NCBI GenBank assembly: GCA_001599595.1
Contig: BCHH01000001.1
Location: 3,507,719 to 3,571,718, forward strand
Length of the DNA: 64,000 bases
Reading direction: 5' to 3'
Source of the DNA: Beverwykella pulmonaria
Lineage: Eukaryota > Ascomycota > Dothideomycetes > Pleosporales > Melanommataceae
Shown: positions 9,901-21,094 of the stretch, piece by piece
How positions within the stretch are numbered: position 1 is the first letter of the stretch
Layout of the letters: every line of letters starts with the position of its first letter
The notes under the pieces: model-generated
Database searches by the model: none
Told to the model about the DNA's origin: nothing
Seen by the model: only the letters and a program-made list of their open reading frames with translations
Program-made: the position numbers and the translations under genes

Positions 9901-12483
9901 ATGTTTCTGCTGTGTGGTTGTCTGGCGGCGCTTCTGTGCGCACCTGCTGCTCTGGCTCTCTTTCCCGACTGTAACAATGGTCCTTTGAGAAATGAGACTA
10001 TATGTGACAGTTCAGCTCGTGAGTACAAGACAATTCAATAGTATATTTATTCGCCTAACAACTTGAAGCACCCTTGGACAGAGCGAGATCTCTGGTCGCT
10101 CTCTACACACTTGAGGAGAAGATAAATGCAACAGGAAGCACCTCACCCGGGGTACCGCGCCTTGGGATACCGCCCTACGAGTGGTGGAACGAAGGTCTTC
10201 ATGGCATCGCCGGACCCTTCGCCAACTTCTCTGAAGACGGAGACTTCAGCTATTCGACCTCATTCCCCCAACCGATTACCATGGGAGCTGCATTCGATGA
10301 CGAACTGATCAAAGCCGTTGCAACAGTCATATCAACAGAAGCTCGTGCATTCAACAATGCCAACCGGTCGGGATTGGATTTATGGACACCAAATATCAAT
10401 CCTTTCAGGGATCCACGGTGGGGAAGAGGACAAGGCAAGTGACGGATGTGTATCGAGCCGCGAATCAGTACTAATTGTTTCCACAGAAACGCCTGGAGAG
10501 GATCCATACCATCTATCCTCATACGTCCGTGCCTTGATCAGCGGGCTGCAAGGAGATCCGGGTGACCCGTATAAGCGAGTAGTTGCAACATGCAAACACT
10601 ATGCTGGTAGGCATTCCATATCTTGAAATGCTATGACAAGATTGCTAACAAGGTGCAGGATACGATATAGAAAATTGGAATGGAAACTTTCGTTACCAAT
10701 TTGACGCTCAGATCTCTCAACAAGATCTGGTTGAATACTATCTACCCTCGTTCCAGAGCTGTGCACGTGATTCCAATGTTGGCGCATTTATGTGTTCCTA
10801 CAGTCAGTACTACAAAATGACCCCATGCCCTACTTTAACTTACTTTGTATAGATGCCGTGAACGGTGTCCCAACCTGCGCCGACCCATACCTACTCCAAA
10901 CAATCCTCCGCGAGCACTGGGGTTGGACCAACGAAGAGCAGTGGGTCACCTCAGATTGCGACGCAATTCAGAATGTCTATCTGCCTCACCAATGGTCATC
11001 CACCCGCGAACAGGCCGTTGCAGACTCGCTGATCGCTGGCACTGACCTCGACTGTGGCTCTTACATGCCCAACCATCTCCCCGGAGCTTTTGCTCAAGGA
11101 CTGGTGAATCAATCCGTTCTAGATCAAGCTCTCATTCGTCAATACTCATCACTTATTCGCCTTGGCTGGTTTGACGCCCCTGAGAACCAACCTTATAGGC
11201 AGCTCGATTTCAATGACGTTGCTACAAATGCATCTCAGCAACTTGCATACAGAGCCGCAGCGGAAGGTATCGTCCTCTTGAAAAACAACGGATTACTTCC
11301 CTTGTCCATCGACTCCTCCACTTCTTTAGGTCTGTTCGGCGAGTGGGCCAACGCAACTGAAGAACTCCTTGGAAATTATTATGGTGTCCCGACATACTTG
11401 CATAGTCCCCTATGGGCCGCCCAGCAGCTCAATATCACCGTAAACTATGCCCAAGGCCTGGGAAGCTCAAGCGATCCAACCACAAACTTTGGCTGGCCAT
11501 CTGTGTGGCCAGCTGCCGCAGCCAGCGACGTCATCGTTTTCGTCAGCGGTATCACCAACGACATTGAAGCAGAAGAGAAGGATCGAAATTCGCTGGCCTG
11601 GACAGGTGCGCAACTCGATATGATCGGCCAGCTGGCGGGTCTTGGCAAACCCATGATTGTTGTGCAGATGGGTGGTGGACAGCTCGACTCCTCACCCCTC
11701 GTTAACAACCCGAACATCTCTGCGATACTATGGGGAGGATATCCTGGTCAAGATGGCGGAGTCGCAATCATGGATATAATTACCGGGAAAGTAGCACCCG
11801 CAGGACGATTGCCCTTAACCCAGTACCCAACATCATACATCCACGAGGTGCCCATGACAGATATGTCTCTTCGTCCTGGGCCTACTAGCCCGGGCCGAAC
11901 ATACAAATGGTATAACGGCACCGCTATTTTTGAATTCGGATCAGGGCTGCATTACACCAACTTCTCCGCCTCTGTCACTACTCCCTTAGCACCGAGCTAT
12001 GATATTGCCGATTTGATAGGGAAGTGCAAACACAGCAAAATGAAATACCCCGATCAATGCGCCTTCACAAATTCGCCTATTCAGGTCCAAATCACTAACA
12101 TCGGGACCATGGCATCTGATTACGTTGTCTTAGCCTATCTCTCTGGGTCCTTTGGCCCTGCTCCATACCCTAAGAAATCTTTAGTGGCATATCAACGGCT
12201 CTTCTCTATCTCAGCTGGCTCTTCAGACACAGCCGCTCTAAACTTGACCCTGGGTTCTCTGGCTAGAGTGGACCAGAAAGGGAATAAGGTGGTGTATCCT
12301 GGGGAGTATACCTTGTTGATCGATAATCAGCCGCTTACGAAGGCTACATTTACGCTGATGGGAGATGAAGCGGTGGTGGATGAGTGGCCGCAGCCAGATA
12401 GGAATAGGACGGGGAAGGGAGTTAATGGTTTTGAAGATTATTGGGTGTCGGGGTACGGAAGTGAGCAGAGCCCGCTAAAATAA
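9901..12483 (+). CDS. xlnD: Secreted GH3 exo-1,4-beta-xylosidase
   Basis: Exons 9901-10018, 10069-10434, 10487-10606, 10659-10802 and 10853-12483 give 792 residues, the usual size of fungal GH3 xylosidases. It should remove xylose from the non-reducing ends of xylo-oligosaccharides outside the cell. Residues 1 to about 20 form a signal peptide (MFLLCGCLAALLC core). The GH3 N-domain shows PPYEWWNEGLHG, WGRGQETPGEDP and TCKHYAGYD; the nucleophile is D284 in VTSDCDAI. The second GH3 domain and a fibronectin III-like C-terminus follow. Many N-x-S/T sites suggest glycosylation. Intron 2 (10435-10486) has a GC donor in the context AAG|GCAAGT, needed to keep the frame. The other introns are GT-AG. 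Related GH3 alpha-arabinofuranosidase activity is possible. Confidence 0.93.
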
Positions 12484-12962
12484 AAATGGATTAAGCCATA
12501 CAGCAATTTGTGTGCTACCAGAAAAGGCCAGTAAGCTGTAAATTCTTTAATTACGGTTTGCAACTCCATAACTATGCAGTTTTGCTTTAAAGAAGATCAC
12601 AGATCACGATTATACTTAGAATACAGAAGGGGGCGGCAGGCCTTTTCCATTTCGCACTCCATTCCCCACCTGGTGCTACTTACTACATACTATCCTTAGT
12701 ACCTGTTCAAAGTTCTCAGACGTCTTTATTGCTCAGCTTCTAGTAAATCCTCGTCTACCGCGAAGCCGTCGTCACTATCTTGCCTTACGACTACCAAATT
12801 AATATGGGCTCTTGATGTTTAGTCCATTTTCGGCAGGTGCCTAAGGATCTTCCACAATGATGCGATGTGCGACCCAGTGAACACCATAAGTCGACTTACG
12901 AATGTATAAATACTGCTATCCCTTCATTATACTAGCCGAACACACTCGCTGTTCTTTTCATA
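12484..12962. other. Intergenic region, no gene seen
   Basis: Spacer between the xylosidase and the cyanophycinase-like gene. No repeats or RNA genes were recognised. Confidence 0.4.
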
Positions 12963-13858
12963 ATGCGATTCCTCTCTCTGGTCTCAACTACTCTCGCAGT
13001 TTCAACGACAGCCCTCGCCCTTCCTACCAGCAATGGCACTAACACGACATACATTGGGCCCGAAAACGGCCATCTCGTAATCGTAGGTGGTAATCTACAA
13101 AGCGACAGCATCTGGGAGCGCATCATATCTCTAGCCGGCGGCCCTTCCGCACCAATCGTCGTGATTCCCACTGCTGGCGGCGAACCCAGCTACAACGAAA
13201 CCTTCCCAGCAGCCGTGAGCCTACAAAGCCGAGGTGCGACAAACGTAACTGTTTTGCACACATATGACCCTGCCGTTGCGAACACAGAAGAATTCATTGC
13301 GCCGCTCTTAGACGCGAAGGGCGTCTTTTTCGGTGGTGGAAGACAGTGGAGACTCGTCGATGCGTACGCCGGGACCAAAACCGAGAAAGCCTTCCAAGCA
13401 GTTCTAGATCGCGGCGGCGTCATCTCTGGCTCGAGTGCCGGCGCGTCAATTATTGGCTCGTTCCTTGCGCGAGGAGATACAGCGAATAATCAGATCATGA
13501 TTGGGGACCACAAGGTGGGGTTTGGATATCTAAAGAATACGACGATTGATCAGCATGTTCTTGTCAGGAATAGACATTTTGACATGTTTGATATTCTCAA
13601 GGTGTACCCTGAGCTATTGGGTGTGGTATCGATGAGGATACCGCGCTTATTGTGAGTAAGAATGAGGCGGAAGTTTTCGGGAGATCTTATGCTCTGATTT
13701 ACGATGGAGGGTTCTGGTCCAGAGAGGAACTTAGCGAGTTGAAGAACCTTCCTCCACCTGAAGCGAGATTTTACTTTCTTCGATCGGGCGATAGGTATGA
13801 CTTGGGCGCGAGAAAGGTCATTGCCACGGAGACGATGGGTGGTGGGAGTGGTGTGTAG
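12963..13858 (+). pseudogene. Secreted cyanophycinase-like protein (peptidase S51 family), one frameshift
   Basis: The frame opens at 12963 with a signal peptide (about residues 1-19, MRFLSLVSTTLAVSTTALA). It continues with S51 features: HLVIVGGN, VVIPTAGGE, KGVFFGGGRQ, the nucleophile serine in ISGSSAGAS and RNRHFDMFD. It ends early at 13655. The rest of the family C-terminus continues in another frame, 13652-13858 (EAEVFGRSYALIYDGG). One base appears to be missing near 13621-13630 (GTGTGG); no intron with plausible size bridges the shift. The ancestral product would be about 297 residues. The family hydrolyses cyanophycin-like Asp-Arg polymers in bacteria; the substrate of fungal secreted members is uncertain. 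A sequencing error in a G-run is a real alternative. Confidence 0.8.
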
Positions 13859-14528
13859 AGGACGTTGAAGAAAGGAATTAAGAAAGCATTGACAGCACCT
13901 TAACATTGCCCGGTGTATAAGAGCTCCCTCTCTTTCTTCATAAACCCACAACCTGCCTTTACGTCTCCATTAGGTGGGCCAAAATTACAAAAAAGACCTA
14001 TCCTGTTACCTTCGCGACGGATCAATCCAATATAACTGGACACACATGGCGATATGGCTAACTGCATGGGAAAATCCGGACGATTCAGGTGCACAAAATC
14101 AATATTTCCAATGCTTGGTGCGTCATAATATAACCTCAAGGAGACTCTGAGAAGGATTAGAAGCAAAAAATTGAAGAGAGCAATGCTGAAGGGGAGTGAT
14201 TTTCATATCCGATATTAAAAAACGAAAGTAGAGTCACTACATTCAATTCAATCACTCATGGGAATTTTCAAGTAGCAAGTTGACGAACCAGCACATCTAG
14301 GTCGATTGAGTTAATATTTAGAGGGATAGAAGGTTGGCTAGCTGGAGTCACAGCAGCGAGATACCTGCAAGCAGAAGCATTCAGGAATAAAAGGCTAGAA
14401 GCGGCATACGCAGCGAGATGGCAACACGCCGAACAAGGAGTCTTGGTGATGAAGTTATTGGTTAGATCCTGATGTTTCTATTGGCTCACTTATCTGCTTA
14501 TCTTAGCATGCTTTTGTGAATGCTTATG
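13859..14528. other. Intergenic region left of the Tc1/mariner insertion
   Basis: Nothing recognisable apart from the TA target at 14529-14530 at its right edge. Confidence 0.4.
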
Positions 14529-14530
14529 TA

Positions 14531-15854
14531 CAAGGTCTCCCCATGAGCGGGTTTGTAGCGTCGCTTATAAATAACACGTGCATGGATTCTTCGTGCAGTT
14601 TCTGGAAAAAATACTTAGGTTTATATAAGGTTCCAATACACCGCCAAGGTATTTTTTCCATTCCCGTCATCCACCCACCACACCCACTATTATGCCAAAA
14701 ACACCAAATCGTCGAGTATCCTACAAGGAGCGCGTGCAAATTCATACACTCGCTGAAATTGGATGGACTCAGACAGCAATTTCTCAGAAGCTAGGGATCT
14801 CACAACAAACCATTTCCAATTGTCTTCACACTCCCAGTACTCCTACAAAGCCGCAGGGTAGAAAGCCGTTAATAGATACACCCACTCGCAAGCTTCTGGT
14901 TCGCCATGCCACTGAAAACGCCGAACAACGACGGAAAACTCGAGAGGAGATCGCCTACGAGCTCGGTATCAACGTCTGTCAGCGTACGCTCATTAAGGCC
15001 TTTGAGAAGGAACTCTACCACCGGCGGAGGGCAACAGAGAAGCCTCTGCTCACACTACAGCATATGGAGGATCGAGTACTCTGGGCGCGAGAGCACCTCA
15101 ATTGGACTGACGAGCAGTGGGCAGGTGTTGGCTGGAGTGATGAGATGTCAGTACGTGTGAGCCATGGCCAAGTCTACGTTACTCGGAGAGCTGAGGAGAA
15201 ATTCCTGCCAGCCTGCTGCGTCCCAAAGTTTAAGAAATACTCATCTTGTATGGTTTGGTCTATCATCTCTTTTAATATAAAGGGACCTCTAGTCTTCTTT
15301 GAGAAAGAGTGGTGCACAAACAAGAAGAAGACGGTTAACTCGGCAGTCTACATTCAACATATACTACCCCTTGTTATCGCCTTCCAAGAGAAATATAAGG
15401 AACTTACAGGCAGAGAGCTTGTTTATATGGAAGATAACGCATCTATCCATACCTCAAAAGCGACAAAGGCTGCAGAGAGAGCTATGGGAATCAAGAAGAT
15501 GTGGTGGCCAGCCAACTCACCAGACCTCAATCCTATTGAGAACGTTTGGCGGCTGCTAAAGTACAGAGTAGAGAAGCGCTTTCCACATACTAGGGAGGAT
15601 GTGAAGCAGTATCTACAGGAGGAGTGGGAGAAAATCCAGATAACTGAGTACCAGAAGTATACTACGTCTATGAGAGAGCGCTGCCAGGCAGTTATCCAGG
15701 CAGGTGGCGGGCACACAAAGTGGTAGCACCGGTATGAGATGACTACTTGATGACATTTTGTATGTAATTTATATATAAAATAACATTCTGTCGCCACTTG
15801 CGCGCTCGGGCCACCACCATTCAACGCTACAAACCCGCTCATGGGGGGGCCTTG
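14531..15854 (+). mobile_element. Complete Tc1/mariner transposon
   Basis: A 1,324-bp element with 31-bp terminal inverted repeats (14531-14561 and 15824-15854, 29 of 31 matching), flanked by TA at 14529-14530 and 15855-15856, the TA duplication of this superfamily. It carries one uninterrupted transposase gene. It shows no dense stop codons, unlike the hAT element 6 kb away, so it is probably recent or has escaped RIP. Confidence 0.95.
14692..15726 (+). CDS. Tc1/mariner transposase (DD34E)
   Basis: A single 344-residue frame. The N-terminus (about residues 8-60) has paired helix-turn-helix character (WTQTAISQKLGISQQTISN). The DDE catalytic domain shows D in WSDEMS, D in YMEDNASIH and E in SPDLNPIENVW, with 34 residues between the second and third acids. 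No stop or frameshift is present, so it could be active and mobilise its own 1.3-kb element by cut and paste at TA sites. The ATG lies about 160 bases inside the left end. Confidence 0.95.
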   Translation: MPKTPNRRVSYKERVQIHTLAEIGWTQTAISQKLGISQQTISNCLHTPSTPTKPQGRKPLIDTPTRKLLVRHATENAEQRRKTREEIAYELGINVCQRTLIKAFEKELYHRRRATEKPLLTLQHMEDRVLWAREHLNWTDEQWAGVGWSDEMSVRVSHGQVYVTRRAEEKFLPACCVPKFKKYSSCMVWSIISFNIKGPLVFFEKEWCTNKKKTVNSAVYIQHILPLVIAFQEKYKELTGRELVYMEDNASIHTSKATKAAERAMGIKKMWWPANSPDLNPIENVWRLLKYRVEKRFPHTREDVKQYLQEEWEKIQITEYQKYTTSMRERCQAVIQAGGGHTKW

Positions 15855-15856
15855 TA

Positions 15857-16239
15857 TGTCTGACGCGTAAAGCGAGAAATGCCGAGGAGTCCAGTCAGTT
15901 CGACATGTTAGCTACACTGTCACTCCCAATATACAACCTTGAGCTAGTCTTTCAGAGAACAGCGAAAACAGATGAGTCGCGAGTCACCCCACCAGTGAAT
16001 AGTGATTTCCCGTTTCTAGTCGGCTTTTCATCTTAATCGACCCTTGCATTCTTCAATTTCGTCTCTCAAGCATGTCTTACTGACTACAACCAAAACAACC
16101 CATCATCCCTAGGCTTAGCATCTAAGCATATAGGAGGGAGAATTAAATATTGGGGGCGGGCGGAACTTCAGTCGAAGTCTTCTGGCGTGCTCACTAGAAT
16201 TTGAAGTAGCATACTGTATATAATCTCCATACATCCAAC
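15857..16239. other. Intergenic region, no gene seen
   Basis: Lies between the transposon and the 3' end of the MFS gene on the opposite strand. No features recognised. Confidence 0.4.
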
Positions 16240-18183
16240 TCATTTTTTCACCTCCTCTTCCACGCCCCCCTCCAAATTCTTCTCCACCCCTACTTCATGG
16301 TTCGCAACCTCTTTCCCAAACACCCTCTCCCACCTCATCCCTGCAGCAGCCAGCAACCCAATGACCCCCGCCAGCAACACAGGAAAGAAACTCCACCGGA
16401 TCGCCCGCACAATCCCCGTCTCAACAAGAATCCTCGTCTCCTGGTCCACGCCCTCAAATATTCTACTCTTTGCCCCGCCCAACGCTGCATGGATTTCATT
16501 GTCGTCGAACCCGGTCCCTGCGAGCGCAGAACTAACGTTGTTAAACCCCACATTCTGAAATATCAATGACGTCAAAGTGAGAGCGACAACTACGGAGCCA
16601 ATCTGCGCGTTGTTGATGAAGCCGATGGCCTCTGCAACATGATTCGGGGCTTTGACAGAAGCGATGCTGTATGCACACTGTTGCGCGAGACCCGTTCCAA
16701 TCGCTAATAATACGCTGTATCCATAAATTGCCCCGGTACCCGTCCGTGGGCTCAGAGTACCGAAAAAGAGCGCACCACCCAGTGTGTTAAATAGGCCAGA
16801 GGCGAGATACCAGGGGACGTAATACGTGATTTTCGGAAGTAATGCTCCGTTGGCGAACACGACAACGATGTTGATTATGATAAACGGCAGGAGTCGTACC
16901 GCAGAGCTAACTGCCGTTTCGGCGCGTGTAAACTGGAAGAAAAGCGGAATATAATAAATCGGTATTGCCAATGCAGTCTGAACGCAGGATTGCGCAAAAT
17001 ACAGCATTATAAACGTCCGACTCTTTAAGAAGCGCACCGGAAATATTCGGTCCGCTTTCGTCGTGAGGATAAGGAATTTCTGTTGGACGATGAATAGAAG
17101 GATGAGGGCGAAGCAGGTAACAAGGGTACCGATTGTACGGCCAGAGGACCACGGCCACACAGTGCCGCCGATGGTGAGCCCAATTACGAAGGTAACGTAC
17201 GTACCAGCGTTGAGAAGGATGCCAAGGTAGTCGAAGGAGGTGATGCGGGCTGAGAGGGGGAGGGAAGAGGGGACGTGAGAGCGTAAGATGAAGAAGTAGA
17301 TGGGGGAAAAGAGGGCGAAGAGGACAAGGTTCATGTAGAAGGCCTTTGTCTGCCGTTAATGATCCATTAAGTGACATATTGATGGGAAGAAGCTTACCCA
17401 TCGCCACGTAGCCGAGCTATCGGCAAAAGCGCCCCCGATGATAGGACCAAGGATACAACCAATACCCCAAACGATACCGCCGCCGCTGATGTAGAGGGAG
17501 CGCTGTTGTATGGTGGTGTTTTGAGACCAGATGTTGAGTTGCCTGGATACGTTAGCACGGCATCTACTCAAGAAGCATCCAGATCTAGTAGAGGGTCCAA
17601 TGAATTCCCCAAACTCTACGCCGACCCCCTGCATCTGACACGCTAGACTTTGTGATCTTTCGACGCATTCTTATATCGCCACTCTTAATTTTCATACTTA
17701 CCCCAGGTACATCCCCGCGCCCCCTGCTCCCGCAACCACCCTCCCTACAACCAATCCCCCCATGTTTCCCGTGCCTCCGCAAACCGCGCTCCCCGCCGCG
17801 AATCCCACCAAACTCCCGATATAACACCATTTCGTATCAAACACGCCGTAGGCCTTACTCCAAGCAGCGATTGTGGCGATGGATCCTAAAGGGAAGCCGA
17901 TACCGAGCCAGCCGAGCGACTCAACGGAGCCAAAACGCTCGATCACGGGTCCCTGGATGACGGCGACGATGGTGGTGTCAAGGCCATATAGAAACGCAGA
18001 GGAGTAGACGGAGAGGGCGAGGAGAGTCCAGGTGAAGGGCGTGTAGATGGGGCCGGGAACTGCATCTTGGTCGGCGGTGGAAGCGGCGACGTTGGGGGTG
18101 GAGGTCACTTTAGTTCCTTTCTTGGCTGGCTCTGGATGTCCTGGTGGCGACTTTGTCGCTGGGCTAAGATTCACATCCGGCAT
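16240..18183 (-). CDS. Major facilitator superfamily exporter (DHA2, 14-TM drug/toxin efflux type)
   Basis: Minus-strand exons 18183-17702, 17542-17398 and 17343-16240 join to 576 residues. The soluble Pro/Ser-rich N-tail (about 45 residues) is followed by many hydrophobic segments. FLYGLDTTIVAVIQGPV is the typical DHA2 first-helix motif, VVGRVVAGAGGAGMYLG is motif C-like, and GGIVWGIGCILGPIIGGAF is the antiporter signature. The joint SATWRW-AFYMN at the second splice is characteristic. Intron 1 (159 nt) has a GCTAAC branch close to its acceptor; intron 2 is 54 nt. It is probably a plasma-membrane proton antiporter exporting small toxic molecules. The substrate cannot be told, and no biosynthetic backbone gene is nearby. 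Confidence 0.88.
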
Positions 18184-18864
18184 GCTTTCTCGGCCCTTTT
18201 ACCCACAGAGGACCAGGCGCGTGCTTAGATATATAGTTCTAGCGTGGGCACGGTACCAGTATGAGTCAAAATGAGGAATTGGCGCTACTGCAGGCAACTG
18301 TAAGCTCATTGGTAGCAGTGAAGCTTAATTTGAAGCTTATTCGATCGTCCTCTTTTCAGAGAGCGCTTGTGCGTGTCGAGTGTGGCTGTTGTGGTGGATT
18401 GCGGCATGCTGAATCGACTTCACTTACTCAACCTTATATAGTACGTGCGCTACATGTAGTTGCGCCGGCGTGGCCTCAATAGCTCACATTTCGAGGCTGA
18501 AGGAGAAAGAGTGGAGTTAGACAGCGCGTTCGAAGCGTTATTGGTGAGCAAAAGTTGACGATAAAGGGAAGAAGAACCTTGCATTGCCAAGGAAGAAAGG
18601 TGGGGTTGCGGAAGACGGAAGTGGAAAGTCAATTATCACGCGTACTTCGTGGAAATTATGTGCCCTTCCGGATAGTATAAATGACACCGAGATATATGCA
18701 GTACAGTGGTACAATCAATACGCCGCCAAACCACTCCTTAACCCCCCATATCGCATGGGAACCCGTTCCGTTCTAGAAACACGCCAAACAAATTAGACCG
18801 TCATTATACCGTCATACCGTAGACGCCAGCCCACTTTTGCTGTGGTTACAGTTATCCTCCTGCT
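18184..18864. promoter_or_regulatory. Promoter side of the MFS gene; 3' flank of the bZIP gene
   Basis: No gene seen. The short plus-strand ORFs here lack family similarity. Confidence 0.3.
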
Positions 18865-20785
18865 CTACCTCCCCTCCTTGATCCTGACTCCAGGCGCGAG
18901 CTCTGGGAATAGCGTCCTGAAGCTCGGCCCTAAACTCCAGTTCTTCAAATCCCTTAGATGGCTTTCAAACGCGGGGTTGATAAGCCACTGCTCGTCCTCT
19001 TTTGCTCCGCCGACGGTCCCAGGGGTGCTGACCGTCGGTTGAGGAGTGGGCGGTTGGGGAGAGCCAGCGTTCACGGCGGTGGAGTAGGGGCTCGAGGCAT
19101 GTATTGATGAGGTTGTTGATAGAGTCGAGGTATTGATTTTGGAGGCGGGTAGGAGGCAGTCACGTGGTTCGTAGGGCCAATTCAGCGATACAGTTGTGGT
19201 GAAGGGGATGAAGAAGGAGTCGAAGGGGACAAAGGGGGTTGTTGATATCAGTTTGTCACGGAGGCGGGGCCTGGAAGTTGTTAGTGGTACTTCTCTGAAC
19301 GCCTGCCTCGATCTAGAGGGTGGGTAAAACTCAAAGGTTTCCAACCTGGAAGCCGCGTTGTGGATACCGTTGGGCTGGGTGGAGGTTCTCTGGCCATGCG
19401 CAGACCATTGCATGCGCCAGAAGGGATTTTACACCGAAAAAAGGGGCGAGTTTCCTTTTGAGAAAAATCGACTTACCATGGCAGGTGATCTATCCAATAA
19501 GGATGTGGCACGAACAATTGCGATGCTCGCGGTGTTACCCAGTCCGGCATCCGGTCGTAGTTCTCCTGTGTAGGCTCAATCTGCCAGCGCATGACCAGAA
19601 ACATGATGAATATGATTGCAACTTGTTCGGGCAGGCCGAAGATTTCTGGAAACGTCCGCAGGATGTCGGTAAACAGCTTGGAGAGCGGGTGTGCATCTAT
19701 ATTTCTGTCGGGATACACGAGCTGGGTGAAGTTTGGATACAATGGGCCCACGAGCATTTTCACCGACACCCCTTCAGCAGCTCGCATGTGCCGTTCGGCA
19801 AGGAAATCCAGCATGATGACATCTAGGGGGCACGTTGCCGGAATTTGACGTGGGAGCGTCAGGTGTGGAACCAGCAGCGGCGCTTGCTGGGTGAGGCCTG
19901 GGTGGCTCGTCACCAGGTGCTGTGGAGGAGGCAGATTGGGATCTACCCTCCTCTGGGCTGTGTCGGTGAGGAGGAAGTCGACGCCCAGTCGCTCGTCGAA
20001 TGGAGTGTCAGTCGGGATATGGGATGGCCGCGGGTGCTCGAATTGAGGGCTATCTCCCGACCACCGCCGTACATGGCTGGTAGGGGCATCGCCCGGGAAC
20101 AGCCATTGCCGGCTTGCTTCGTTGACTCCGGGCGATTGCACGCCGCCGTTGGGTGAGGCGATATCCTGGAAAGCTCGAGGGTCCGGCGAGGGGTGTGAGT
20201 GTGGGTGCGACGTCGGGTCTCGTGGTCCAGGAACAGGGAGTGGCGAGCGCTCTGCTGCTGCTGCCAGTTCTAGGTACGCGTGAGCTTACTCCAGCCTCGT
20301 CCTCGTCTTCATGCACGACATGCCAAAAGAATGGACACGCCTCCACATGGCCGCCCTCCTGCATCGGCCAGAACATGAAGTCACAACTCACCATTGAGAC
20401 CACCTGCCGTCCTGAGCACCGGCTGGATTATCGACACAACACTCTCGAGCCGCTTCCTAATATCCGCATTCTCCGCCTGTATCGCCTCTTTTTCCCTTAG
20501 CACAATTTGCAAATCGTGGTACGGCTGCTGGCTTTCGAGCTCGCGGATGCGCTGGTTCAGGCGGTCGATCTGGTTCTTGGTCCTCTCGCGGATGGCGCGC
20601 TGTGCTTCGCGGTCGTTTGCTCGTTTCCGCGCGAGCTGTTCAGGAGTCAGGTTGGCGACTCCACGCGAGGATTGTGCGGCCCCGCCTGTGCGACGCCGCT
20701 TCTGCCCCGCGGGCTGGGGTTGGCTGGGGTCCTGGGCATCGTCGGGGGCCTCGTCGCCGTCGTGGGAGGAGGAGGGGCCGGTCAT
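18865..20785 (-). CDS. bZIP transcription factor with DUF3425-like C-terminus
   Basis: Minus-strand exons 20785-20392, 20269-19477 and 19270-18865 give 530 residues. Residues 1-50 are acidic then Lys/Arg-rich. The basic region at about 53-70 reads RKRANDREAQRAIRERTK, with a leucine-zipper/coiled coil to about 115. A long Pro/Ser/His-rich linker follows. The C-terminal 250 residues match the fungal domain found in many such factors: PHPYWIDHLPW joined by the second splice to PRLRDKL, then LNWPYEP and NPAFESHL. It should act as a nuclear, DNA-binding dimer; target genes are unknown. It is divergently arranged with the alpha/beta hydrolase gene, so the two could share regulation. Introns are 122 and 206 nt. 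Confidence 0.88.
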
Positions 20786-21094
20786 CTTATTGCACGAACT
20801 GGGGTTGAATACCGTCCTGCATATTCTGACTGAGCAAGTGAGCTCCGCTTGGCGAAAATGACTCGAGGGGATGGACGACGCTGGCGCTTGGCCAATCGAG
20901 TGCTGTGTGCTTCTCCGTGCGGGGAGAGCTCTGTGGAGCGCGGAACCTCGGATATAGAGTTCCAGGTCCCCCCATCAGACACCACTGCGAGTCGAGGGGA
21001 CCCTGCAGGAACCTAGGTAAACAGCTAACATCCCCTTTCATTGTCTTCCTCGCGCCTCCAATTCCATACACACTCCCGCCCACACATCGCAAGA
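20786..21094. promoter_or_regulatory. Divergent intergenic region (bZIP factor / hydrolase)
   Basis: A 309-base head-to-head spacer holding both promoters. No specific binding site is claimed. Confidence 0.4.

Noticed and set aside
20394..20861. Plus-strand 155-codon ORF opposite the bZIP gene
   Set aside because: Antisense of the basic region and zipper, with no family similarity.
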